DNA of 64,000 nucleotides from Oasisia sp. SBJ-2009 (GCA_964017155.1 OZ024858.1:26604187-26668186), one strand, 5' to 3'; counted from the first letter of the stretch, positions 45,976 to 57,139 are shown. Numbers and translations: made by a program. The notes: a model not told the origin generated them from the letters alone.

Positions 45976-46339
45976 GTACTCAGCTTTTTCGTATAATGAG
46001 TTATTATTAGGAGCTGTCTGAATTGATCATGTAGCTGGTCAACTGTAGAAAACTAATGAGCAACTTACAAAATGATATCTGAGACGGCTCATACAAATTC
46101 TCCTTTAGTATTTAAATATAAACAAACGCGCAAGATTTACAGATGAGAATATACAATGTTTGAAGTTATGTTTCTTTTGATAAAGAATGAAATGAAAAAT
46201 AATTCCTTTTACAGTGCTGCCTTGTGACACCGTGAACCAATTTAACTGCGGGTCTTTTACGCGGTAGGCAATTATTAGATTACTTTATAATAATCACTGC
46301 TGAATGGTCCACCTTTGTAATTCATTGTTTACTCACCAG

Positions 46340-46480
46340 GAGGTTCGTCAGATTAGAGAGAAGTCGGCTGCTGAGATTGCCGACCTTGAAGGCATCGCCC
46401 ACGCGCACTACAGCCGAACCAATCGGCTCGGAGACGAACTCAACTATCTGAGAGCGGAACACTTGGAAATAGTGCGGCGG
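46340..46480 (+). CDS. coiled-coil protein, exon b
   Basis: Acceptor ACTCACCAG ends at 46339 and donor CGG|GTATGT is at 46481. The 47 codons read EVRQIREKSAAEIADLEG, then IAHAHYSRTNRLGDELNYL and RAEHLEIVRR. Phase is 0 at both ends, with coiled-coil composition. The intron before it (45976-46339) is AT-rich and unremarkable. Confidence 0.82.
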
Positions 46481-46524
46481 GTATGTTACGTCTTATTCCT
46501 ACGCCAAGCCAGTGGGTAGAGCGG

Positions 46525-46586
46525 TGCCACACACACATTCGCACACACCACACACACGCACGCACGCACGCACGCACACACGCACG

Positions 46587-46622
<36 letters not shown>
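46525..46622. repeat. (CA)n / (CACG)n microsatellite
   Basis: CACACGCACGCACG-type tract in the intron between exons b and c, starting 45 bp after the donor. Confidence 0.93.
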
Positions 46623-46624
<2 letters not shown>

Positions 46625-46768
46625 TGAATGTACAAAACACATTTATGTACTTTTGACAACACTCCTGTCCCTGTCTGCTCCTGGCCCAGCTGGTTGTGGC
46701 CCACCAAATGACCCGATATCCCTGTCTGTCCCTGTTGTCCCCTGATCCCATCCGTCTCTTCCCTCCAG

Positions 46769-46849
46769 CTGCAATCCCAGGAGGAACTGTCCAGCCGGGA
46801 ACATGAACTGGAGGACACACTGCGAGAACTCAAGGACGATATCAAAACA
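46769..46849 (+). CDS. coiled-coil protein, exon c
   Basis: A pyrimidine-rich acceptor CTTCCCTCCAG ends at 46768 and donor ACA|GTGAGT is at 46850. The 27 codons include LQSQEELSSREHELED and LRELKDDIKT. Phase 0 at both ends, continuing the coiled coil. Confidence 0.82.
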
Positions 46850-46904
46850 GTGAGTGACACTCTTGATCTGCCTGGTCCGCGGCTCACACTTCTCATTCTG
46901 TTCT

Positions 46905-47910
46905 CTGTCACTGCTGTTGTCTCTTACGTTGTTGTCATCACTGCTGTTGTCTCTTACGTTGTTGCCATCACTGCTGTTGTCTCTTACGTTGTTGTCATCA
47001 CTGCTGTTGTCTCTTATGTTGTTGTCATCACTGCTATTATCTCTTACGTTGTTGTCATCACTGCTGTTATCTCTTACGTTGTTGTCATCACTGCTGTTAT
47101 CTCTTACGTTGTTGTCATCACTGCTGTTATCTCTTACGTTGTTGTCATCACTGCTGTTGTCTCTTATGTTGTTGTCATCACTGCTATTATCTCTTACGTT
47201 GTTGTCATCACTGCTGTTGTCTCTTACGTTGTTGTCATCACTGCTGTTGTCTCTTACGTTGTTGTCATCACTGCTGTTATCTCTTATGTTGTTGTCATCA
47301 CTGCTGTTGTCTCTTACGTTGTTGTCATCACTGCTGTTGTCTCTTACGTTGTTGTCATCACTGCTGTTATCTCTTACGTTGTTGTCATCACTGCTGTTGT
47401 CTCTTACGTTGTTGTCATCACTGCTGTTGTCTCTTACGTTGTTGTCATCACTGCTGTTATCTCTTACGTTGTTGTCATCACTGCTGTTGTCTCTTACGTT
47501 GTTGTCATCACTGCTGTTGTCTCTTATGTTGTTGTCATCACTGCTGTTATCTCTTACGTTGTTGTCATCACTGCTGTTGTCTCTTACGTTGTTGTCATCA
47601 CTGCTGTTATCTCTTACGTTGTTGTCATCACTGCTGTTGTCTCTTACGTTGTTGTCATCACTGCTGTTATCTCTTACGTTGTTGTCATCACTGCTGTTGT
47701 CTCTTACGTTGTTTTCATCACTGCTGTTGTCTCTTACGTTGTTGTCATCACTGCTGTTGTCTCTTACGTTGTTGTCATCACTGCTGTTGTCTCTTACTTT
47801 GTTGTCATCACTGCTGTTATCTCTTGTGTAGTTGTCATCACTGCTGTTATCTCTTGTGTTGTTGTCATCACTGCTGTTATCTCTTGTGTTGTTGTCATCA
47901 CTGGTGTTGA
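46905..47910. repeat. 30-bp minisatellite, about 34 copies, fused in frame to LINE 4
   Basis: The unit GTTGTCTCTTACGTTGTTGT plus CATCACTGCT keeps an open frame (AVVSYVVVIT) because 30 is a multiple of 3. GTTGT/GTTAT and TACG/TATG variants alternate. The last three units carry TCTTGTGT. It starts 55 bp after the exon c donor and runs straight into the 5' end of LINE 4. Confidence 0.95.
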
Positions 47911-47911
47911 C

Positions 47912-50386
47912 AGATCTATTTTCACGATATGCAAACCGAAATCAGTCAAGCAATTGATCGATAATGAGAAAATACAAAACGCTATAAAGGAAGTCAGTAA
48001 ACAGGACTGTATAATTATGGGGGATTTTAACCATGGGCGTATACAGTGGAAATCTCAACAGAGTACTGGGAGTGAAGATCAAACGTTTTTAAATTTAGTA
48101 CAAGACAGTTTCCTTATTCAACATGTGTTAGAACCAACAAGGGGTGAGAACGTGTTGGACATAGTGTTGAGCTCACAGAAGGAATTTATTGATAATGTCA
48201 GGATATGTGAGCCACTGGGATGTAGTGATCACAACCAGATATATTTTATCATCAAAGTAAAAGGAGAACAGAATCGAAAAATACGGTACAGGAAAAATTT
48301 TCACAAAGGAAGATATAAGGACATGAGGAAATATTTAGCAAAGATAGACTGGAATAACGCACTGGAGAATAAGACAGCAAAAGAATGTTGGAATATCTTA
48401 AAGAGTGAAATTGACTGCATTGTCGAAAAATTTGTCCCCTTGAAAAAACAAGGGAAACGGTCAAAAAAGAAACACTTATCAAAAGAAGCCATTAGAAAAA
48501 TCAAATACAAGCAAATGATGTGGAAGACATATAGACATAATGGAAGTGAAGAAGACTATGCCATTTATAAAGAAGCACTTAACCAAGCTACAGCTGAAAT
48601 TAGAAATTCAAAGAGAAGCTATGAACAAAAATTAGCTTTTAATATAAAACATGACAGCAAGAGTTTTTATGCGTATGTTCGAAGTAAACAGAAAGTTCAG
48701 GATAAGGTCGGACCTCTAGAAGATAGTGATGGAAAAATAATAACAGAGGGATTCTTAATGGCAGAAAACCTAAATGAATACTTTAGTTCGGTATTTACCA
48801 GGGAAGATATTAGTGCATTACCAGTACCAGAGACTAAATTCGAAGGGAGAGAGTCAGACTATTTAGGACAACTAATTGTAACACCAAAAATGGTAGCTAA
48901 GAAAATAAGTGACATGAAGGATAATAAGTCACCTGGAGTGGATGGGATTCCTCCCAAATTACTACTGGAAATTGTAGAACAAATTAGCACACCACTTGCA
49001 ACAGTGTTCAATTTGGCATTAGAGGAAGGAGTAGTTCCGTTAGAATGGAAAGAAGCAAACATCATACCATTATTTTAAAAAGGATCAAGAAGCAAGTCAG
49101 AGAACTATAGACCAGTGAGTTTAACATCGGTGATTTGTAAACTATTAGAAAGACTAATTAAAGAGCACTTGGTTGATTTTCTTGTTAAAAATAACTTGAT
49201 TAACCCATCTCAACATGGGTTTCTAAAAGCGAGGTCATGCTTAACAAATATCTTATGTTTTTTGGAAGATGTCACAAAGTGGGTAGATGAGGGATCACCG
49301 GTAGATATAATATACTTAGATTTTAAAAAAGCTTTTGACAAAGTGCCACATCAAAGATTACTACTTAAACTGAAGGCCCATGGCATAGGCAATGTTATGA
49401 TTAACTGGATAGAAAAATGGCTTATTGATAGAAGACAAAGAGTAGTAGTTGATGGGGAGGTTTCAAACTGGAAATCGGTTTTGAGTGGAGTACCGCAGGG
49501 ATCAGTATTGGGACCTATTTTGTTCTTAATATATATCAATGATTTGGATGATGATATAACAAGCAAGGTGTTGAAGTTTGCGGATGATACAAAAGTGTTC
49601 AGAAAAATAAAAAGTGATACAGATAGACAGCAATTACAAGATGATCTAAATAAGTTGACCGAATGGTCTGAGAAGTGGCAAATGCTGTTTAATTATGGGA
49701 AGTGTAAGTGCCTCCACACAGGACATGGGAATGAAGATGCACAATATACAATGGGTGATACTGTACTAAATACTACCGTAAAGGAAAAGGACTTAGGGTT
49801 AACTATTAGTGCTGATATGAAGGTATCGGAACAGTGTGCAATTGCAGCAGCGAAGGGAAACCAAATTCTTGGATTAATTAGGCGAAATATAGTGTACAAG
49901 GAAAAAGAACTAATAATACCACTGTACAAAACAATAGTTAGGCCTCATTTAGAATATTGCATACAGGCATGGAGGCCATATCGCAAGAAGGATATTGATA
50001 TACTAGAAAGAGTACAAAGAAGAGCAACCAAAATGATACAAAAACTCAGGAATATTAGTTATGAAATGCGTCTAAAAGAATGTGGATTAACAACACTAGA
50101 AACCAGGAGACTGCGAGGAGATCAGATAGAAGTTTTAAAAATATTGAATGGGTATGAAAATATTGACAGAAATATTTTTTTCTCAGTCAAAGAAGAGAGA
50201 AGGACTAGAGGACATGGAGTTACATTAGCAAAGAAGCAATGTAGATTCGATATTAGAAAATTTTCATTTTCACAAAGAACAGTAAATGAATGGAACAGAT
50301 TATCGGCTGATTGTGTAAGTGCTAGTAGTGTTAATATGTTCAAAAATAAAATTGACATGTACCTAAGAAGGGCGGGGGACATTTAG
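47912..50386 (+). pseudogene. LINE 4 ORF2: partial endonuclease plus full reverse transcriptase, one nonsense codon
   Basis: Frame order: endonuclease C-terminal half with CIIMGDFNHGRIQW (about 48010) and GCSDHNQIYF (about 48220); linker; KSFYAYVRSKQKVQDKVGPL (about 48660); SPGVDGIPPKLLLEIV; RT motifs NYRPVSLTSVICK, YLDFKKAFDKVPHQRL, GVPQGSVLGPILF, YIND and the catalytic FADD (about 49577); then the thumb/C-terminal domain to TAG at 50384-50386. TAA at 49076-49078 replaces the usual Lys of PLF-KKGS. The frame is identical on both sides. The N-terminal endonuclease with its first catalytic residues is missing. Together with the stop, this copy should be inactive. Confidence 0.9.
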
Positions 50387-50463
50387 ATAGATAGGTTGGA
50401 CTCTCGATAAGCCAAAGGGCTTCCTTGTCCACCTGCCATCTTGAGTTGATTCTCTAGGTGGCA

Positions 50464-50516
50464 ATCTTGTTAAATCTTGTTAAATCTTGTTAAATCTTGT
50501 TAAATCTTGTTAAATA
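50464..50516. repeat. LINE 4 3'-terminal repeat (ATCTTGTTAA)5
   Basis: Five perfect 10-bp units at the 3' end of the element, in place of poly(A). CR1/L2-type LINEs are known to end in short tandem repeats. LINE 3 ends in a related CTTGTTAAACC pair. Confidence 0.85.
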
Positions 50517-50744
50517 ATTGAATTCTGAAACTGGAGGACCAAGCATTTAAACAAAAGGCTGTAGAATATTTGGGAACAGGGATAATAGGTGTCTTTTTGA
50601 AGCAATGGGGGATTTTACATTGGGATATAGCCCAGACACCATATCAACATGTCACCCTATTACCAGACACCCCATCAGCCTGTCACCCTATTGCCTAGAC
50701 ATCCTATTATCCTGTCACCCTCTATCCCCGGACACCCTATCTCA
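50517..50744. other. intron between LINE 4 and the 16-bp array
   Basis: Contains early degenerate units of the following array (CACCCTATTACCAGACACC and similar). No exon is seen. Confidence 0.5.
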
Positions 50745-51440
50745 CTCACACCATATTTCATTGACACCCTATGTCACTCACACCCTATTTCACTCACACC
50801 CTATCTCACTCACACCCTATCTCACTCACACCCTATCTCACTCACACCCTATCTCACTCTCACCCTATCTCACTCTCACCCTATCTCACTCACACCCTAT
50901 CTCACTCACACCCTATTTCACTCACACCCTATCTCGCTCTCACCCTATCTCACTCTCACCCTATCTCACTCACACCCTATCTCACTCATCCCCTATCTCA
51001 CTCACACCCTATCTCACTCACACCCTATCTCACCCTAACTCGCTCTCACCCTATCTCGCTCTCACCCTATCTCGCTCTCACCCTATCTCGCTCTCACCCT
51101 ATCTCGCTCTCACCCTATCTCGCTCTCACCCTATCTCGCTCTCACCCTATCTCGCTCTCACCCTATCTCGCTCTCACCCTATCTCACTCACACCCGTCTC
51201 ATTGTCACCCTATTTCACTCACACCCTATCTCACTTTCACCCTATCTCGCTCTCACCTTATCTCATTGTCACCCTATTTCACTCACACCCTATCTCACTT
51301 TCACCCTATCTCACTCACACCCTATCTCACTGTCACCCTATTTCACTCACACCCTATTTCACTCACACCTTATCTCACTCACACCCTATCTCGCTCTCAC
51401 CTGATCTCACTCTCACCCTATCTCACTCTCACCCTGTCTG
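50745..51440. repeat. 16-bp minisatellite, about 43 copies
   Basis: The unit is ACACCCTATCTCACTC, with CTCGCTCT, TTTCACTC and CATTGTC variants. A homogeneous CTCGCTCTCACCCTAT block is at 51040-51180. It stops 28 bp before the exon d acceptor and is very pyrimidine-rich on the + strand, so it effectively forms an extended polypyrimidine tract. Confidence 0.95.
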
Positions 51441-51468
51441 TGAGTCACCCTATCACCCGTATGCCCAG

Positions 51469-51597
51469 GAGGTGACGGAGGGGATGCTGGAGCTGGAGCG
51501 ATCCCGCATCAAGATGGCCACGGAGCTGGAGCAGCTCCACGACCAGAAGGACAACCTGCAGGAGCATCTGAGCGTGCTCAAACAAACCCTCGTCGTG
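51469..51597 (+). CDS. coiled-coil protein, exon d
   Basis: Acceptor TATGCCCAG ends at 51468 and donor GTG|GTAACT is at 51598. The 43 codons include EVTEGMLELERSRIKM, ATELEQLHDQKDNLQEHL and SVLKQTLVV. Phase 0, strongly coiled-coil. GC-rich codon usage contrasts with the AT-rich introns. Confidence 0.82.
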
Positions 51598-51693
51598 GTA
51601 ACTCTCTCGCATGTGTGCACGTGTCGTCACGCCTCGTCACGCTTCGTCACGCTTGTGTTTCTGTCTTTTTCTTCAGATTTGTAGCACTTTTAA

Positions 51694-52000
51694 AGCGCCA
51701 TGGTCCGTTCGTGGTGCACCTGGCTGGGTGTGGCGTTAGTGGCGTCAACTTGTGTTCACGTGATACTGCATCACGTGATCATGCATTTCCTGGTCTCTTA
51801 GCCTCGCCTACATTAGTTTCGAAAACGCCTCGTGGTCGATGTGTAAACAGAGTTAAGCACCCCTTACTGCGTCTATTTTCAACTCCTAAATGATACATGA
51901 AAACATATTTTGACTGTCTTTATGCTATAATAGGTATAATTTATACTGTACAACATGATTTTGCAATAAAAATAAAAAGCCACAAATGGACCATGTCGCT
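51694..52000. mobile_element. MITE with TTAA target duplication
   Basis: The ends AGCGCCATGGTCCGTTCGTGG and CCACAAATGGACCATGTCGCT are inverted copies with three mismatches, flanked on both sides by TTAA (51690-51693 and 52001-52004). Length is 307 bp with no reading frame. TTAA targets are used by piggyBac and Kolobok superfamilies; an AG start is more Kolobok-like. It lies in the intron between exons d and e. Confidence 0.75.
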
Positions 52001-52004
52001 TTAA

Positions 52005-52456
52005 ATGATCATTTCCCAGCGATGAAGAAAAATGTCATCGAAATTTAAATTTTATATTTTATTGAAAACTTGGTTTATTCTCCTTGTTAAAATAATAATA
52101 TTAATAATGGCTTGATGCAAGAAATACCAGAAGCTACCACCATTGCTAAACATTACTTGGTTTTATTAAGGGAACACTATATGTTTTCTGTGGCAAGGTT
52201 CATGGGGATCTCGTTTCCTGTTCAGATCCCAACTGTTGGACCTGGCTGAGATATATTTCTTTTGAATCATATAAGATTGTTGTTGTGGTCACTATGTCCA
52301 CTCAAGCGGTCAGTCATCCATTGTCACAATGGCCACTAAGTCAGAACCTCGGGAGTGAATCACTGAGAGTGAAACCTTGAGAGTGAAATTTGTTAATGGA
52401 ATGTCTTTGTGAACTTACAACATGAACCGATCAATGACTGGTGAGTTCTGTTTCAG
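52005..52456. other. intron between exons d and e, remainder
   Basis: AT-rich intron with no further exon, repeat or transposon terminus recognised. Confidence 0.5.
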
Positions 52457-52546
52457 ATCCGGAGTGGCGCCAACACCCCAGTGCCAAAGGACGCAACGGC
52501 AAAGGGAAACACTAACTACTTTGAAGAACAACAATACCAGCTGAAG
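52457..52546 (+). CDS. coiled-coil protein, exon e
   Basis: Acceptor TGTTTCAG ends at 52456 and donor AAG|GTGACT is at 52547. The 30 codons read IRSGANTPVPKDATAKGN and TNYFEEQQYQLK. A Pro/Gly-containing linker interrupts the coiled coil; TPVPK could be a phosphorylation site. Phase 0. Confidence 0.8.
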
Positions 52547-52849
52547 GTGACTAGTTCTGTCAACGTCTCAGAGATGTCACTGACACAGTGGTGCAACTTT
52601 TGGGTAGAGACATATGTGAAATGGTCAACTGGAACATTGGCAACTTTCCTGAAACAACTCAAAACTTATCTATTTCGTTTGTATTAAATGCCTTGGTGTC
52701 ACTGGTTTATATTTCATAGCATTGACTGGTTTTAAATTGTTCTGTTTGAAACTGTATTTTTACACTCTAATTTTATTTATTTATCTTAGCATATTTATTA
52801 TTTATTTATCTTAGCTTACTTAATTATTTATCTCAGTTTATTTATTTAT
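52547..52849. other. intron between exons e and f, first part
   Basis: AT-rich, with three diverged TTTATTTATCTTAGC-type repeats at about 52777-52845. No exon. Confidence 0.5.
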
Positions 52850-53062
52850 TACAAGTGTGTCTGTAACACAAGTGTGTCTGTAACACAAATGTGTCTGTAA
52901 CACCTGTGTCTGTAACACATGGGTGTCTGTAACACAAGGGTCTTGTGTCTGTGTCTGTAGCACAAGGGTATGTCTGTAACATGATTATCTTTAACACACA
53001 CAGGAGTGGGCGTTACACAAAAGTGTGTATGTAACGGTGTTACATCTGTAACACTGTAACGT
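52850..53062. repeat. 16-18 bp minisatellite, irregular
   Basis: Units of ACAAGTGTGTCTGTAAC with many indels. It stops about 15 bp before the exon f acceptor (GTTTGCTACAG). Confidence 0.85.
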
Positions 53063-53077
53063 AAGTGTTTGCTACAG

Positions 53078-53182
53078 CTTGAGCAGAAGATGAGTCGTCA
53101 CGCTGAGGTGATGGAAAGTCGGAGACAGGTGTCACATGACAGCATCCAGCAGCTGCAACGGAAGCTGAATAACCTTGAACAG
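53078..53182 (+). CDS. coiled-coil protein, exon f
   Basis: Acceptor TTGCTACAG ends at 53077 and donor CAG|GTGACC is at 53183. The 35 codons include LEQKMSRHAEVMESRRQ and DSIQQLQRKLNNLEQ. Coiled coil resumes; phase 0. Confidence 0.82.
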
Positions 53183-53825
53183 GTGACCTTCACTTGACCT
53201 TCAGTGCTTTACACATCCTTTCCCTTGTTCCGTCCCACAAAGATGGTTTCCTCATCAGTTATGCCACGTTCGGTTTTATTTTTCTCTAAGCTCTCAAATC
53301 ATAGGGCCAATTGTTTTTGTTTATAATATGTTACACTTTTTAGCAGTATACGTGGCCAACTTCCTGGCTGGAGGGCATTTTAAAATGTCAAAAAAAAACG
53401 TTTGTTGTCACATTTTCAAAAATGCAGTAAATATTTTTTGAAAACGGAAATATCCAAAATAGCCACAAATTAATGTTCTATGTCTAAATAGGTGTCGCAT
53501 TTATTGCTTCTCTTAATCACTAGATGGAACCACGTAAACCAAATTCAAACGGTGTGCTGTATTCGCTGGCCGGCTATGGCCAACCTGAGGAGATTCGGGG
53601 TGACCGTCAATGCCCGACTTGACTGCCAATCGGTTAATGTTTCATGGAGCATTATTTGGGGTGGCTGTGTATTTGATTGTCTTCTTGGTAATTGTTTTTA
53701 ATGCAAAACTGTTACATTTGCTTTAAGCTGACGTATGAGAGTCAAATTGTTGGTGTTTCAACAGCTAGACGACACTGTGTTCATAATCGACACAGTTGTT
53801 GCTATATGACATTGTTTCTCGACAG
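53183..53825. other. intron between exons f and g
   Basis: No repeat or transposon is recognised. Short frames are not splice-bordered. Confidence 0.5.
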
Positions 53826-53927
53826 GTTCTATGCCAAGGTGATTCACATCGACCTACTATGCCATCTAGTGATGTCCTGTTGAACCGCTCCCGAACTCCG
53901 ACTCCGGCGGGAGAGTTTGATATGCAG
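53826..53927 (+). CDS. coiled-coil protein, exon g: Ser/Pro/Arg-rich linker
   Basis: Acceptor TTCTCGACAG ends at 53825 and donor CAG|GTAAGG is at 53928. The 34 codons read VLCQGDSHRPTMPSSDVL and LNRSRTPTPAGEFDMQ. RSRTPTP is a typical proline-directed phosphorylation context. The coiled coil has ended here. Phase 0. Confidence 0.78.
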
Positions 53928-54805
53928 GTAAGGGAGTGATGCTGACAGCTTGTGCTGACAAGCTGACAGCTTGTGATGACATCTTAGCATGGTATTCTGG
54001 GGCGTAATAGTGCAGTGGTGCAAAGGTGGACTCGATTGTAATCTATTTTGCTTTCACCTCGTGTTCAGTTATTTTTACAGAAAAGCAAATCTACAAAGTA
54101 TTCATTACCACATGCAAGCTTGTGTCTGTGATTTTAAAGTGTAGCTTTGATAAAATCAATTGAAAAACTGCTTACTTATTTAATTGCTGCAGAATATTCA
54201 ATTCAACTATTCTTGCATCACGACGTGATTGTCCTATTTCCTGTTGTTGGCTTCCTTATTCTCTCAAAAACCCGGAAGACTTTAGAGCATTAAATCACTG
54301 ACATATATTAAATAAATTTATTTTGATTACATATTTATATTTGGACACCAACAAAATTGGATTTAATCAAGGAATTGCCACTTTAATCCGTTCATACACT
54401 ATGAACTCGAAACACGATTTGTGATGTGAAATAATAATATTTATTTTGTATAGTTCCATATCCACAGCAATTTAGTACTTAACATAAAATATAATACGAA
54501 ATAATAAAACATGTAACTATATAAATACATAATTTAATGACATTCGTTTATAATAACAAATTATAGTGCAAAATAAATACATAAAAGAAGTTCATTCAGT
54601 TATAACACTTAGAAATTAATTAATTAATTAAAACTAAATATTTAATAAATTACAGCAAAAATGCTTCCGTGAATTAAATAAGCATCTTTACAGATGCCTT
54701 AGAAGATCAAAGTAAAGTTTTAGAAGTGAAAATAGTTGGCATAGCGTTCCAAACTGATGCCATGATGACCTCTTGTCTGATTCGCTACCCTTCTGTGGTC
54801 AACAG
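53928..54805. other. intron between exons g and h
   Basis: AT-rich, with ATTAATTAATTAATTAA at about 54618. No transposon terminus recognised. Confidence 0.5.
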
Positions 54806-54970
54806 GACACAGACAGACTGACCAGTGAGGGGGCGTATCCAAGTGAGGGGGCATATCCAAGTGAGGGGGCATATCCAAAGCGAGCATACTCACCGAATCA
54901 TCACAGCAGTCGGAGGCTGCACTCAGCCGGGAGTGCATCAAACATTGCTGAAAAGGGTCCATCGTCGTGA
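54806..54970 (+). CDS. coiled-coil protein, exon h: C-terminal tail with SEGAYP x3
   Basis: Acceptor TGGTCAACAG ends at 54805; the stop is TGA at 54968-54970. The 54 codons begin DTDRLTSEGAYP, repeat SEGAYP twice more (18-bp tandem coding repeat), and end with a basic, Ser-rich tail (RAYSPNHHSSRRLHSAGSAS). Phase 0 joins exon g exactly. Across the eight exons the visible protein is 298 residues: about 180 of coiled coil, a Pro-containing linker, more coiled coil, then a disordered phospho-type tail. This architecture suits a cytoskeletal or centrosomal adaptor, but the family is not identified. Confidence 0.8.
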   Translation, partial: DTDRLTSEGAYPSEGAYPSEGAYPKRAYSPNHHSSRRLHSAGSASNIAEKGPSS

Positions 54971-55573
54971 ATCGACAACCAAGTTGGTCATGTGGACGGA
55001 AGTAGATGGCATCTCTCACCAAGTTTACTGTTTCAGCAGAAGGGCTGAATCGCATCGGGTAAATTTAAGAACATCGGCCGAATGCCGTATTAATCATGTG
55101 AATTACATGTAAATGAAATAGCTTAAAACTAGTTAGTTTTCGTGTCTGTACCTGATACATTATGACCAATATGTTGCCAAGAAGTGCCACTGGTCTATGC
55201 AAACTGATGTAAATTACAAGTTTTGATTATGAATTTATTCTGAAAAAAATTGCATAATTCCAGAGGTATATGCCGGGGAGGGGCCATTGATACTGAGGGT
55301 CTGTACTGTGATCTTTTGTAATGGACCTACTGTTTCTTTGAATATTCAAAAGTGAGTCTACAAATGGAACTCTGACCCTCAACCAAAGCTGTGTAGCACC
55401 AACAGAATACATTGAATGTAGTATTGTGTATTTCCACTGATAGTATTGTATACTGATAGTATTATATATACTTCCGCTGACAGTATTCTATACTTCCACT
55501 GATAGTGTTGCATACTTCCACTTATAGTATTGTATACTTCCACATAATTTTTATTTATATTTTATATTTTACA
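54971..55573. other. 3' UTR and flank of the coiled-coil gene
   Basis: No clear AATAAA was seen. Degenerate tandem units of TATACTTCCACTGATAGTAT occur at about 55421-55545. The sequence ends where duplication D copy 2 begins. Confidence 0.45.
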
Positions 55574-56837
55574 TAACTGTGCATGCGAGACAAACTGTTT
55601 TATAGAAGCTCAACTTATTTATCATCAGGATCAGTGCAGCAGTATTTTAGTATACATTTTAATTTCTGACTCTTTAATGTGGTAAAATGTATGAACGACT
55701 ACCATCTTTATGATGGTATCACTTTTTCATTCACTAGTTTATTATTTATTGCTTAGTTTATTATATGCTTTGTATACGTCGTAAGTTTATGATAAAGCTT
55801 GGTACACTGTATACATTATAACTTGCATGCTTTTATAATTGTGATGTTGTTTTGATTTCTTGTAACACAATTGTTATGATCAGTCATATGTAGTAATTTT
55901 ATTTTTAATGTTAAGGTAACCATTATTTGTTTCAATTTCGGTCCATCTTGCTTCATTGTATAGTATGCACCTACCTACATGTTATTGTTATATACAAATA
56001 GTGCGTGTTCTCATGGCATACATTTTATTAGTTTATATGATGTGAACTTTTACAACAAACTATACATGTCATGAGGATAAGTTTATTTGTTTGTCCATCG
56101 GTTGTTGCCACTGTGGCAAATGTCTTGTTAAATAAATTATCAGATATATCGAAGTGCAAGAGTTAGTGGTTATTTCTTTCCTGGTCCAGCTTTACATATG
56201 TGTAACTGATATATTAGGGGAGTGGCAGATCTCTCTAACAGATCGATTTTTACACCACCCCCACACACACATAAATTTTACATAATTAGAAAGCCCTGCA
56301 TCTCCCCGTTACGATTATTCCTGTCGTAGAGTTGCGAACTGGTGTAGTTTGCATTAATCCAAGGTCACCATCAATCAATCGATTTTAGAAATTGGGCACT
56401 TCTGAAAACTTCTTGAACTTCTGCTATTTTATCCTTAATATCAATTTATGTTAACAAATGCAGAATGCTAATGCCTATCTGTGCACAGTATGTTGTGAAC
56501 GTTCACATGTTATTTACACAAAAACAATTCCACTCCCTTGGAAAAAAGATTCAAATTTACTGAAACATAATTGTCAAAACATTTCATAAATGGCAAACAT
56601 TACTTTGTTGATACAGTTCATTAAACGCGTACAACATCGCAACACTGGTATATATGCCTTACTTACCCCTTGACTTCTTAATATCATTACTGCAGTCCTC
56701 AACATATTCTAAGCTGATCTCAACAAGAGTTATGATTGTTGTATTTAACTTGATGACTTGTCAGAACTCTGACGTTGTATATTAATCCCTCTTTGTTTGG
56801 CAACATTTATCAAGACGAAGTTCATATTCCTGCTTAC

Positions 56838-56838
56838 A

Positions 56839-56889
<51 letters not shown>

Positions 56890-56911
56890 TCACTCACTCT
56901 CACACACACAC

Positions 56912-56979
<68 letters not shown>

Positions 56980-57028
56980 ACCCACACACCCACACAATCA
57001 CACACAAACACACACACTCACTCTCACA

Positions 57029-57073
<45 letters not shown>

Positions 57074-57139
57074 ACACACACCCACACACCCACACAATCA
57101 CACACACACTCACTCACTCACTTACACACACACACACAC

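Larger units (their letters stand above)
47911..50516 (+). mobile_element. LINE 4: nearly intact CR1-type retrotransposon, 5'-truncated
   Basis: The element begins in the middle of the endonuclease domain and includes the rest of ORF2, a 3' UTR with CTCTCGATAAGCCAAAGGGC, and five tandem ATCTTGTTAA repeats as tail. It shares family-level sequence and 3' UTR with LINE 3 (20063-22612). It lies in the intron between exons c and d of the coiled-coil gene, sense to that gene. Its youth is suggested by a single inactivating stop over 825 codons. Confidence 0.92.

Noticed and set aside
50605..51684. 359-codon frame ending in coiled-coil sequence
   Set aside because: It is the 16-bp intronic array reading through the acceptor into exon d. 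The exon itself is kept, the repeat part is not coding.
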